DNA from: Lichina pygmaea
Lineage: Eukaryota; Ascomycota; Lichinomycetes; Lichinales; Lichinaceae
DNA: 64,000 nt
Assembly (NCBI GenBank): GCA_963422465.1
Contig: OY730173.1
Coordinates: 682,001-746,000 of the forward strand
Reading direction: 5' to 3'
The notes beneath the pieces were generated by a model that was given only the letters and a program-made list of their open reading frames with translations, did not search any database and was not told the DNA's origin. This document shows, in pieces, positions 21,101 to 32,137 of this stretch. How positions within the stretch are numbered: position 1 is the first letter of the stretch; the number at the start of each line of letters is the position of its first letter. A program made the translations under genes and the position numbers.

Positions 21101-21425
21101 CATCAAGGTCAGACTATTTTCAGTTGAAGAAAAAACAGGACTAGTCAACATCAAGATACGACTACCAAGGGATGCCAGAGTCCATCCAAACTTTCATATA
21201 TCGATGATTGAATCAGCTGACCAGAGCACACCCTTGCAGGAAACATTCCATTATCAACCTGAAGAAGAACAAGAGTTTGAAGTTGAACAGATCCTGGCTA
21301 GAAAAGGTCAGCAATACCTCGTCAAGTGGAAAGGATACCCAGACTTGGAAAATACCTGGGAACCACTCAAGAACCTCACAAACTGCCAGCTTCTTCTGCG
21401 ACAGTTTCGGCAGGAGCAGGACTGA
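18108..21425 (+). pseudogene. Gypsy-3 pol (protease-RT-RNase H-integrase-chromodomain)
   Basis: The protease motif LVDSGAS is at about 18202. RT begins with LPAGYPILFAPKK (18905), and its catalytic box reads YLDD (about 19260). RNase H has AVGACLCQQ (19722) and TDHKNL (19905). The integrase has YHNNPAHGHPG (20190), the core D in MDFITKLP (20398), D in TDRDKLFTS and E in a TDSQTEQAN segment (20690). The chromodomain [23 protein letters not shown] (21278-21365) is intact. Many Trp and Arg codons are stops (for example 19003, 19144, 19528, 19697, 19968, 20532, 20767). Dead copy. Confidence 0.88.
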
Positions 21426-21571
21426 ACAGCTCAGCCTGCAGGAGGGATGTGTCAATGACTGATCAAGTCAAATCCTCGCCATCTGACTATCTCTTTCACC
21501 AAGCTGAGTTCGGCTAACAGTCGCACGTGACTTTGGAGGCATGACCAGATTTCATCAAGACAATAAAAGAT

Positions 21572-21585
21572 GGAGAGGAGGATAG
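21572..21585 (+). promoter_or_regulatory. Gypsy-3 polypurine tract
   Basis: GGAGAGGAGGATAG lies immediately before the 3' LTR. It closely resembles the gypsy-1 tract and supports common ancestry of the two families. Confidence 0.75.
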
Positions 21586-22179
21586 TGTTACAACCCAGGA
21601 GGAACACAGTCTTTATATACTCACAGAAAGCAGCAGACAGGATACTGGACGGAAGTACCAGACAGTGTGGCACGGGAACCAGTCACGTGACTGGCGAGAC
21701 AAACCAGGGGGTGCTCGCCGCAGCATGCATATGCACGAACAAGTGAGCAAAGTGAGCAGAGCTCACCCAGCTCACCGCAGCATGCATGAAAAGTGAGCAA
21801 AGTGAGCAGAGCTCACCCAGCTCACTGCAGTGTGCATGAAAAGTGAGCAAAGTGAGCAGAGCTCACCCAGCTCGCCGCAGTGTGCATAAACTGTGAGCAA
21901 AGTGAGCAGAGCTCACTGTGCTCACAAACTGAGCACTATATAGTCTGGTGATAGTTCCCCTATGGAACGATCATCTTCAACTCATGTTGTGATCCAGACA
22001 ACTAGATCTACTTCAATACAATCTTTTTGTATGAAGCTGTTGATCAGGTGTCACCACCACCACGTTCCACCAAACCCCTTCGCACTTCTTGACACTCCTC
22101 TCCTGCGAGAACCAACCCACCTTCCACCTCTCACCCTAATCCTATACTCGGATAGGACAGTACAGTACAGACTGCAACA
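21586..22179 (+). repeat. Gypsy-3 3' LTR (594 bp)
   Basis: It shares both ends with the 5' LTR. It has four palindromic 50 bp units. In the last 250 bp it differs from the 5' LTR at about 14 sites, all transitions. It is followed by the TSD copy TGTCT. Confidence 0.95.
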
Positions 22180-24220
22180 TGTCTCTGGTGCTGTCCTGTC
22201 ACAGCCAGACCATGAAGGAGTTCTACACCCTGTTGCCTTCTTGTCACACTGCCACCTGCCGGCAGAATGCAACTACAAGATCTACAACAAAGAGTTGCTG
22301 GCAATTGTCTGTGTCTTTGAAGAATAGTGAGCAGAGCTTGAAGAATCTCCAGAACCTGTCAAGGTGATCTCTGATCACAAGAACTTGGAGTACTTCATGT
22401 TGTCAAAGTGCTTTTCCCACTGTCAAGTCTGTTGGAGCAAGTTCTTGTCACACTTCAATTTCAAGATCAGCTACTGTCCAGGCAGTCAGTGCACAGCTGA
22501 CACCCTCACTCAATGTTCCCAAGACCTCCTGTCAGACAGTGATCCCTGTCAAGACTTCATGGAGCAAGTTGTCCTCAAGCCCAAGAATCTTGCACATTCA
22601 GAGGTTTAAGTCAAGCCTATCTGGATCCTGAGATGTTCAGAAGTTGCACCAGTTGACACTGAACCTGATGCTACACCTCTTTCAGACGTCATCCAAGCTG
22701 CCTATAATAACCTTGCTGAAGGTGATCCAGTGGCAACAGTGTCACAGATGCTAAGGGATGGTGTCAGGCACAGTCAAGAAGTGTCTCTCTCAGACTGCAG
22801 CTTGGAAAATAACTGTCTCTTCTACAAGAACTGACTCTGGATCCCTGAGAACAATAAGCTACACTTACACCTGTTCCAAGAAGCCCATGACCAAGCAATA
22901 GCTAGCCACACTGGGATTGCCAAGACCCACAATCTTCTGTCTTGTTGGTACTATTAGCCAAAGATGGTGAACATCATATGGCAGTATATCAGGAATTGTC
23001 ATGTCTGCTATCAAGCAAAGCCTGCCTGTGATCACCAAGGAGAGCTGCTGTCTCTTCCTGTGCCTCAGCAATGTTGGCAGGATCTGGCTATGGATTTCAT
23101 TACTGACTTGCCCAAGTCAAGAGATGCCTGCTTGCCTGGTGCCAAGCACATCTGGGTCATCACTGACTATCTCACCAAAGAACACCACTTTGTACCATGT
23201 GCTGAGATGACAACCTCACATCTTGTCTGGATGTTTATCCAGTTTGTTGTCTGTACCCATGGCTTGCCCAGGAGTATTGTCTCAGACAGGGGAGGTCAGT
23301 TTGTCAGCTTATTCTGGAAAGCACTCTGTGCCCATCTTGATGTCATGCTACAACTATCCTCAGGACACCACCCAGAGACAGATAGTTAGACAGAACAAGA
23401 GAATCAGGAGCTTGAACACTACCTGAGATCCTATGTTAACTATCTCCAAGATGACTGGGTCCAATGGCTTCCTCTGGCAGAGTTCACGCAGAACAACTCC
23501 CAGTCTGATTCCTCTGGCATGTCACTGTTCTTTGCCAACAAAGGGTTCCATCCACAGCTCAGCATCACACCCATGAGTGAAGCCTGCAACCAAGATGCTA
23601 TGGAAATCTCTGGAGAAATAACACAGATTCTGGAACAGTTACAAGCTGAACTCCAACTATCCCAGAAAGCTCAAGCTCACACCACTAATTTGCATCAAAT
23701 CCTGTCACTGTCCTATCAAACTGGAGATCTTGTTTGGCTGAATACCAAGAACATCAGGACACACCACCCATGCAAAAAGCTTGACAACAAGTGGATTGGA
23801 CTATTCAAGGTGTTGAAGACAGTCGGAAGCTGTGCCTGCTATCTGGAGCTTCCACACACTCTCAAGATCCACCCTATCTTTCATGTTTCTCTTCTACGTC
23901 TGACACCTGCTAATCCTATCCCTGGCCAATCAAATGAACACCCTGGCTCTGTCATTGGTCAAGACACAGATGAAGAGTTCCAGGTTGAAGAAATCCTTGA
24001 CTCCAAGCCAGCAATGTCTTGACAGAAGTTCAAGTACCTGATCAAATAGTCTGGATAGCCAATTGAAGATACCACTGAAGAGTCTATTGAGCATCTTGAT
24101 AACACCAAAGACACCATCTACAACTTCCATGAGAAATACCCAAGGAAACCACAGCCACAGAACTACACCCACAAGCAGCCTGAGGCTCACAGGAGTTCGC
24201 CATGTGAAGGAGGGGGGTAA

Positions 24221-24488
24221 TGTCACAGTTCTGGCCCAGTTGCATATCTGGCACAAGTCACGCACCTTGCTGGGAAGTTCCATCTGCACTGTTGCCTGTT
24301 TGCTCTGCTGTATCCCCTCCCTATAAGAACTTCTCCTGCTCCCCCAGCTTCTTCTCTTCTTTTCTCTTTTTCTTCCTTCCTTGTCTTTCATCTTGTACAT
24401 CAATCCAAGTCTCAAGTCTCAAGCCAAGTCAGGTCAAGGTTACTGAATCAGTTAGGCTCAAGTTCTGCTCTGCTATTGCCTTGTCACA
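24221..24488 (+). repeat. Gypsy-2b 3' LTR (268 bp)
   Basis: It begins TGTCACAG and ends TTGTCACA, with a single U3 unit. It is preceded by a polypurine tract (GAAGGAGGGGGGTAA) at about 24206-24220 and followed by the TSD GCAAG, after which LINE B ORF2 resumes. Confidence 0.95.
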
Positions 24489-26840
24489 GCAAGAACCCTG
24501 GAAAAGCTCCCACCAAGAATCAAGCATCTCTACAACATTCTCAGCCTTCTACCCTTTACAAAGCCAGGAGCTAGGGAGAACACTTGTTCTTGTTAACAGA
24601 AGAATTTTGCGGTCATCTATAAGCCTAATTTTCTGGAGTAAAGATCTAGTCTCCTTGGAGATAAGAGTTCAAACAAAGTTATTCTGGATCCACAACCTCT
24701 ATTTCACACCCACAAGCCAAAGGAACTATAGAGAGTCAGCTCAGACTCTTCCATACCTACTGGAACAAGCTATCCAAAAAGAGGGTGAACATATTCTCCT
24801 GACAGACTCAAATCTCCACCACCCAAGTTGGTCAAAGTCAAGCCAGCTATACTCAGAACTGGCCTTATCCTTCAAGGACCTAACAGACAAATAGGGACTA
24901 GAGCTGGCAATAGCTCCCTACACACCAACAAGAGCAAGAACTCTTCTAGAACCACCTTCATCAGCAATTGATCTTTCTTTTATTTCAAGTTCTTTACTTA
25001 ATTCTCTTATTTACTCACAAATTAACATGAGATTCCACACAGAGTCAGACCACAGACCAGTGCACACAATTCTCAGTCTGGAGACTCCAAGAAAAACCAG
25101 AACAGACAAAAAGAACTGGAGAACTCTGGATGCTAGTCAAGCAAGACAAGAAGCTGATAACCTACCACCTATTCCATCTCTTACTAGCAAGAAAGAAGTG
25201 GATGATTACCTGGAAAGACTGGACAAAACTCTCCAAGAAATTGCAAACAAGACAACCCAACCTTGCAAAGAGTCCAGGTATGCAGTACCATGGTGGAACT
25301 AGGAAATCAAAGAAATAATCCAGGAGGAAAGAAAAGTAAGAAGAAAAGTACTCCAAGACCAAGAGGAAACCACCAGACTAGAGGAGATAACTAAAAAGAA
25401 AAAGAGTCTGATCAGACAAGCCAAAAGAAAGACATTCAGAACACATCTCCACCAGCTAGCAGAAACCCAGGACTACTGGAGAATTGCCAAATAGGGAAAA
25501 GAAAAAGCTGGCAAAGTTCCTGACCTACCAATAGTCCCAGAACTTATAGGACAACAAGGACAGCTGGCAAAGTCTTTTGAAGAGAAAACAGAAGCTTTCA
25601 GGACTCAATTCTTCCCTCTTCCCCTACAGCCAGAGCCAGAGGAACAGGACCTGCCAGAAGAAACCCAGGAATGGCAACTATCCCAAGAAGTCTCCAAGGA
25701 CAAAGTACAAGAGGTTCTAAAGAAGAAAAAACCTCTCTCAGCACCAGGCCAAGATACTCTACCAAATGGATTTCTAAGAGCACTGGGAGACCCTTTCAAC
25801 AAAAGAATTGCTAAGGTTTTGGAGGCTTGCTGGAGACTGGAATACTTTCCAGACAGGTACAAGTCAGCCAAGACAATCTGCCTAAGGAAACCTGGCAAGA
25901 GATCCTACTGTCAAGCAGAAGCATAGTGCCCTATAGCTTTCCTGAATACAATTGGGAATCTAATGGAAGCTATTGCAGCTGCAAGACTAAGTGAACTAGC
26001 TGAGAAAGAAAATCTCTTGCCAGAAATCCAGATGGGATTCAGAAAAGGAAGATCAACAAAATCAGCACTTTTTCTTCTGACCTCCCAGGTAGAAAAGATC
26101 TGGAAAGAAGGAATGGTTGCTAGTCTTCTCTCTCTAGACATCTCTGGAGCCTATGACAGAGTCTTGCCAGAAGTTCTCAGAAAGATCCTGATTAAAAGAA
26201 AGATTCCTAAGTGGTTTGTATCCTGGATCTTTTCCTTCACTACTTCACGTACTACCTCTCTGGTGTTTGATGACTCAGAATCCCCCCAGTTCCCTATATA
26301 CTGTGGAGTCCCTCAAGGATCACCTTTCTCTCCTATTCTATTTCTTTTCTATATCTCAGAACTGGTTCTTCAAGGACCATGATTTTTGACAAACACCACA
26401 ATTTGTCATGTTCTGGAAAACAGCCGAGTTCCTCTCTGAAACCACTCGAACCTTAAGGTGAAAACCCATCACCTTTGAGAACCACACCTGTTTGTCAAAA
26501 GTCGTGATCTTGAATCCACAATCTTCTTCTTCAACAACCAGCAATCTACCCACAACCAGAGAGAGAGTCTCAGGATAACAGGAATAGTTAGAGTCTGACT
26601 GACTCTGGAGCTAGCAGAGTCTTTGGCTCAAGGAAAGTCTAGATAGGGGGTCTGGTCCCTAGTCTAGGTTAATACTTCTAGCTTTGCCCAGAGCTTAGTT
26701 GGAAAAAGCTGCCCAGGAAAGTCTAGTCTTGGGGATTGGTCCCAGGACTAGATTATTACTGCTGGGAAATCAGGTGACTCTTCTTTCTGGCAGTACTCTG
26801 CAGACAGAAAACACCCAACCAGTGCCAAACAATCTCTAAC

Positions 26841-28232
26841 ATAGCTCCCAAGAAGAAAAAACCCACCTTTTCAGAAAGTAACACCAGAGCTACACCAGCT
26901 ATACTCTCCCAACCAGCATCCAGTCTGCCTAGCACCCAGTCCAGCTCTCCTACCCTCCAACCAGCTCCCCAGAATGACTACAAACTAGTAGACTCCTGGA
27001 TCAAAACCCAACCAGTCCCAGAATCTATTCTGAAAAGCTGGGAAAATATCAAAAAGAACTCCTTCTCTACAGAAGCCCAGTCTAGCTCTACTGGCCTCAC
27101 CAACAGAATCTTCCAGGAGCTGGAGAATATCAACAAGCGGCTGGACAAACAAGAAGCCAAGCCATCATATGCCCAGGCTGTCCAAAAATCTATTCCAGCA
27201 CAAATCCCTCTACCTGCAAGAATTCTCAAAGAAGTTCTTGTACATCCTGGTATCCAGCCACCTGACATGGCTAATAGAACTCAAATCCAGCTTTTCCAGA
27301 CTCTTCAAGACAGACTACCCAGCCTCTACAACAAGCAGGTCAGAGCAGTAAGGAAACTTCCTTCAGAGGATATCCTTATTAACACAGAAAGCCAAGAGAC
27401 TAAAGTCTTCCTAGAGAAAAACCCTGCCTGGGTATCAGCTATCTTCACAAAGGAAGCAACCATCCAGCCCAAGAGATTTCCAGTTCTGATCCATAGAGTC
27501 AGAACAGAAGATATCCAACCTGAAGACCTGGAGAAAACCTGCCAGATAATCCAGAACAGCAACCTATCTCTGAGCAAGCAAATCACCATCCTGAGAGCCT
27601 ACTGGTCTAAGAAGGCTATAGCTTAAAAGAAGCCAGTTACCTCTCTCCACCTGGATCTGGCTACCCCTGAACAAGCCAATCTTTTGATTGAGAGTGGGCT
27701 AGTGCTGGGGTACAGGATACATGAAGCAGAACCTTTTCTGGCAGACACAGTTATTGCACAATGTTTCAAGTGCTTTGGCTATGGGCACCAAGCACACTTC
27801 TGCAAGAACAAAGCTGTGTGTGGTGCCTGTGGAGGCCAGCATGAAAGGAGAGCCTGCCAAGTTCCTGAACAGCTTCTCAAGCCAAAATGCTGTAACTGCA
27901 GAGGAGCTCACCCAGCCTGGGCCAGTGTCTGTCCAGTACACCAGGAAGCAGCCAAGAAGGCAAGAGAAGCATGGAACACATGCCCAGGAAAATATGAGAT
28001 CCTAACAGCTACCTCTGTTCAAGCTCTAAAACCCCTCCCAGTTATGTCTTTCCCTCTCTCTCAGTCTCTACCAGGGGGGAAAAAACATAAAACAGCTGAG
28101 CCAAGCAGAAGCTCAGAGAGACTCAGAGGTGCACTCCCAGAAGTGCAAATTCTTTCTTCAAGATCAGCCAACTCTGGAGGAAAGCTACCAGCTAACTCCT
28201 TCAAGATCTTTGATGCTGAGATGTCTGCATGA
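26841..28232 (+). pseudogene. LINE C ORF1, start codon lost
   Basis: It is the same length as LINE E ORF1 (1,392 bp), but the ATG is ATA at 26841 (G to A) and a CAA codon is TAA at about 27624. Three knuckles remain: CFKCFGYGHQAHFC, CGACGGQHERRAC and CCNCRGAHPAWASVC. Both lesions are transitions in TpG/CpA context. Inactive. Confidence 0.88.
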
Positions 28233-28538
28233 AAGACACAAAGCTGACACTTCTCCAGTATAATGTGCAAAAAAGCCAATCAGTCCAAGAGCTACTGCTA
28301 GCAACCTCAGCTCTCCAAGAGGTGGACATTTTTTATTTTATTTTATTTTATTCTTACACTGATTTAGCTGTAGAGCCATGCAGAACTTCTAGGTACATGT
28401 TTGTTTCTCCAGAAAACCTTTGGAGGAATAAAAACTGGAGCTTGGGAGAGACTAGGGAAAATCTTGTGGAATATGCAGTAGCTAAGGAAATTTGTACATG
28501 TAGCTATTTGTTAAAACAAACAGTTGACTTGGTAGAGC

Positions 28539-31500
28539 TTAGAAAGAGAGTTGGTGGGCTAGGTTGAACTGGTCAAGTCTTTTCAAAGACATAAACCAGA
28601 AAAGAAGTTTAGGAAGTAGCTTGGAGGAGAATAAGATAGATGGGAAATCTTGTAGAGGGAATTGGACTTGTTGTCTTTGGTTTGAAAATTTGTTACAGAA
28701 AAAGTGATGTGTTGGGCTGTTTCTTCTCCAAAACCACATGTGCATAGAGGGGAGTTAAAGTCTGGAACATTTGCTCTGAAAAGAAAACTGGCCAGTCCTA
28801 TTCTTGCTGACAGAATTTGAAGAAATAGACTAGACTCAGCTTTTCTCAAATCTTTGAAGATATTGAGGTTTTTCTTCTGTGGCCTTCTGGTGAACATGTC
28901 CCAAATAGCAGAACAATTTCCTCTGCTTACCTGCCATCTGGCTTCCCATTCTTTGTGGAAAACCTCCTGTAGACTTTTCTTTGAGAAGTCTTGGTTAGTA
29001 GTTAGTTTTTCCAGCCAGACTGTTCTCCAGTTTAGAGAAATAGTTGTCAGAGACTTTGGTGTAGTTCTGAGAGAAGAAACATAGAGAGAAATTTGACTGT
29101 GTAGTTTGTGGAGAAGTGTAGAAGGAGAGTTGGGTAGTGTGTTTGAATAGAAAGATGAAAGAAAACATGCTGTTCTCAGCTTGAAGTATAAGTCTAGAGG
29201 GGGTAGAAATAGTTCTGATTCAAGTAGGAAAATAGGTGTGGCTTTAAAGACACCTCCTATAGTTCTTAAACATTTATTTTGGAAAGTAGATAATGAAATA
29301 ATATTAGAGAGTTTCTTTTGGGGATTGAACCAGACTCCTACTGCATAACTAAGAAGAGATCTTAGTATAGCAGTGTAGACATGACGTGCTGTTAGGACTG
29401 GTAGTCCCCAAGTAGAGTAGGTTGTTCTGGATAAAGCTGAGAAATATTTGGAGGCTTTCTGTGACATGATTTTTTGGTGTTTTTTCCAGACAAGTTTTGA
29501 GTCAAAGTAAAGTCCCAAGATGCGCACTTCTTCTTTTGGTTGAAGTACCACTTCTCCAAGTCTTAGACTGAGCTGAAGATTGTCTCTTCTTCTTCTAGAA
29601 AAATGGAGAAGTTCATACTTTTCAGGTGCAAACTTTATACTATGTTTTCTTGCCCAGTCCTGACATTTGGAATGTGTAGACTTCAACTTGAGAAGGTTGC
29701 TTTTCAAGGAGGAGGAGAATGCAAGAAGATTAGTGTCATCTGCAAAACCAAGTGCTGAAACTTCTTTCTCAGGGGTGTGTACAGTATTGTGCAGTTCTGA
29801 GATATAGAAAAGAAATAGAATAGAAGAGAAAGGTGATTCTTGAGGGACTCCATAGTATATAGGGAACTGGGGGGATTCTGAGTCATCAAACACCAGAGAG
29901 GTAGTACGTGAAGTAGTGAAGGAAAAGATCCAGGATACAAACCACTTAGGAATCATTCTCTTAATCAGGATCTTTCTGAGAACTTCTGGCAAGACTCTGT
30001 CATAGGCTCCAGAGATGTCTAGAGAGAGAAGACTAGCAACCATTCCTTCTTTCCAGATCTTTTCTACCTGGGAGGTCAGAAGAAAAAGTGCTGATTCTGT
30101 TGATCTTCCTTTTCTGAATCCCATCTAGATTTCTGGCAAGAGATTTTCTTTCTCAGCTAGTTCACTTAGTCTTGCAGCTGCAATAGCTTCCATTAGCTTC
30201 CCAATTGTATTCAGGAGAGCTATAGGGCGCCATGCTTTTGCTTGACAGTAGAATCCCTTGCCAGGTTTCCTTAGGCAGTGTTAAGGCCTAGGCCGGAACA
30301 GCCCAGGTAAGCGAGGGAGGAGTGTTAGTCATACGGAACAACATCCGACCGATCCGGTGGACGAGCAAGAGCTAAGCGAGGAGCTCGTCCACGCAAAAGG
30401 ATGATACCCCTCGAGGAGACCCCCCCCCTTGGGGCATCTGTATAAAGACCCCCCAAAGGGCCCAGAGGGATTAGCTCTCCAGGCTGAACACACAATACGA
30501 ATCCATCGTACTGAGACAATAGCACAGGAGAGTTACCCCACCTGTCTATTCCTCTACCGAGTCCCTGTCTAGAATCCGCCCTACGAAGCAACAGACCGTA
30601 CCGGTTTCTGTGTGAACCCGGCCCGGCCTTTAACAGGCAGATTGTCTTGGCTGACTTGTACCTGTCTGGAAAGTATTCCAGTCTCCAGCAAGCCTCCAAA
30701 ACCTTAGCAATTCTTTTGTTGAAAGGGTCTCCCAGTGCTCTTAGAAATCCATTTGGTAGAGTATCTTGGCCTGGTGCTGAGAGAGGTTTTTTCTTCTTTA
30801 GAACCTCTTGTACTTCTTCCTTGGAGACTTCTTGGGATAGTTGCCATTCCTGGGTTTCTTCTGGCAGGTCCTGTTCCTCTGGCTCTGGCTGTAGGGAAGA
30901 GGGAAGAATTGAGTCCTGAAAGCTTCTGTTTTCTCTTCAAAAGACTTTGCCAGCTGTCCTTGTTGTCCTATAAGTTCTGGGACTATTGGTAGGTCAGGAA
31001 CTTTGCCGGCTTTTTCTTTTCCCTATTTGGCAATTCTCCAGTAGTTCTGGGTTTCTGCTAGCTGGTGGAGATGTGTTCTGAATGTCTTTCTTTTGCCTTG
31101 TCTGATCAGACTCTTTTTCTTTTTAGTTATCTCCTCTAGTCTGGTGGTTTCCTCTTGGCCTTGGAGTACTTTTCTTCTTACTTTTCTTTCCTCCTGGATT
31201 ATTTCTTTGATTTCCTAGTTCCACCATAGTACTGCATACCTGGACTCTTTGCAAGGTTGGGTTGTCTTGTTTGCAATTTCTTGGAGAGTTTTGTCCAGTC
31301 TTTCCAGGTAATCATCCACTTCTTTCTTGCTAGTAAGAGATGGAATAGGTGGTAGGTTATCAGCTTCTTGTCTTGCTTGACTAGCATCCAGAGTTCTCCA
31401 GTTCTTTTTGTCTGTTCTGGTTTTTCTTGGAGTCTCCAGACTGAGAATTGTGTGCACTGGTCTGTGGTCTGACTCTGTGTGGAATCTCATGTTAATTTGT

Positions 31501-32110
31501 GAGTAAATAAGAGAATTAAGTAAAGAACTTGAAATAAAAGAAAGATCAATTGCTGATGAAGGTGGTTCTAGAAGAGTTCTTGCTCTTGTTGGTGTGTAGG
31601 GAGCTATTGCCAGCTCTAGTCCCTATTTGTCTGTTAGGTCCTTGAAGGATAAGGCCAGTTCTGAGTATAGCTGGCTTGACTTTGACCAACTTGGGTGGTG
31701 GAGATTTGAGTCTGTCAGGAGAATATGTTCACCCTCTTTTTGGATAGCTTGTTCCAGTAGGTATGGAAGAGTCTGAGCTGACTCTCTATAGTTCCTTTGG
31801 CTTGTGGGTGTGAAATAGAGGTTGTGGATCCAGAATGACTTTGTTTGAACTCTTATCTCCAAGGAGACTAGATCTTTACTCCAGAAAATTGGGCTTATAG
31901 ATGACTGCAAAATTCTTCTGTTAACAAGAACAAGTGTTCTCCCTAGCTCCTGGCTTTGTAAAGGGTAGAAGGCTGGGAATGTTGTAGAGATGCTTGATTC
32001 TTGGTGGGGGTTTTTCCAGAGTTCTTGCAGAGTGATGATGTCCACTTCCTGTAGTCTAGGGTTTGCCAGTAGAAGTTCTTGGCATGTCTGGCTTTTCTGG
32101 ACATTGTACT
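28539..32110 (-). pseudogene. LINE D ORF2 (endonuclease-RT)
   Basis: Endonuclease segments (LTDSNLHHPSW; ESDHRPVH) lie at about 31720 and 31470, with RT from about 30200 to 29700 including FADDTN. The frame is broken by TAGs at about 31620, 31216 and 31023 (all shared with LINE B). It is also broken by the solo LTR (30279-30635), by a CAG to TAG just before the MGFRKGRST segment (30125) and by a frameshift near 28700. The C-terminus ends near 28539. Not functional. Confidence 0.85.
30279..30635 (+). repeat. Solo gypsy-1 LTR (357 bp) in LINE D
   Basis: It has TGTTAAGG..CCTTTAACA ends and a perfect 5 bp TSD, GGCAG, at 30274-30278 and 30636-30640. It carries one 35 bp palindromic unit, against six in the copy at 2937, but the same TATAAA and C-run. 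Excising it with one TSD rejoins the LINE D RT frame. Confidence 0.96.
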
Positions 32111-32137
32111 GGAGAAGGTTAAGTGTGGAGTAACTTA

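Larger units (their letters stand above)
15940..22179 (+). mobile_element. Gypsy-3: full-length, heavily mutated chromovirus
   Basis: It is complete with both LTRs (15940-16569 and 21586-22179) and a perfect 5 bp TSD, TGTCT (15935-15939 and 22180-22184), inside gypsy-2b RNase H. It encodes gag, a Cys/His-rich segment, protease, RT, RNase H, integrase and a chromodomain. More than twenty in-frame stops, nearly all explained by TGG to TAG/TGA or CGA to TGA, make it non-coding. The LTRs differ by transitions only over the parts I compared. Confidence 0.95.
12680..24220 (+). pseudogene. Gypsy-2b pol (protease-RT-RNase H-integrase-chromodomain), in three pieces
   Basis: The protease has the aspartic motif LIDSGCS (about 12807). 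RT runs 13145-13758 and 15302-15939, with YVDD near 15459, split by the chimeric LINE just before the catalytic box. RNase H begins with VVETDTSDY (15910) and resumes at 22185 after gypsy-3. The integrase has HDQAIASH..CHVC (about 22890-23010) and the DDE core AMDF, SDRGG and an altered E region near 23390. A degraded chromodomain (FQVEEILDSK, 23980) has three stops. The last segment ends at a purine tract before the 3' LTR. Clearly inactive. Confidence 0.88.
11310..24488 (+). mobile_element. Gypsy-2b: complete but broken chromovirus holding two further insertions
   Basis: The element has two LTRs (11310-11656 and 24221-24488), gag, protease, RT, RNase H, integrase and a chromodomain remnant. 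It is flanked by a perfect 5 bp TSD, GCAAG, at 11305-11309 and 24489-24493, inside LINE B ORF2. It was later hit by a chimeric LINE (13759-15288) in RT and by gypsy-3 (15940-22179) in RNase H. Without these it would be about 5.4 kb. Confidence 0.95.
9712..26364 (+). mobile_element. LINE B: Tad-like LINE, split by gypsy-2b and cut by LINE C
   Basis: It consists of two pieces, 9712-11309 and 24494-26364, separated by gypsy-2b with its GCAAG TSD. It contains a short 5' leader, ORF1 (9792-11195) and ORF2 up to the RT domain. At 26364 ORF2 stops abruptly where the 5' UTR of LINE C begins. The remainder of LINE B is not found after LINE C, so it was lost by rearrangement or lies elsewhere. It belongs to the same subfamily as LINE D, with ORF1 of identical length (468 codons). 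Confidence 0.88.
11205..26364 (+). pseudogene. LINE B ORF2 (endonuclease-RT), in two pieces
   Basis: It starts a few bases after ORF1 (LLQYNVQKSQ segment at about 11217), is interrupted at 11309 by gypsy-2b, and resumes at 24494. The endonuclease motifs LTDSNLHHPSW (about 24800) and ESDHRPVH (25040), the basic linker and the RT motifs SLDISGAYDR (26130) and CGVPQGSPFSP (26300) are visible. The catalytic FADD lies beyond the cut. In-frame TAGs occur at about 24893, 25302, 25492 and 25926. The first three are also in LINE D. Confidence 0.83.

Noticed and set aside
16588-21425. Reassigned TAG/TGA codons (alternative genetic code) to explain the many in-frame stops
   Set aside because: The host genes and LINE E use the standard code and the stops fall at mutable Trp, Arg and Gln codons. 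Sister copies keep the sense codon at many of these sites.
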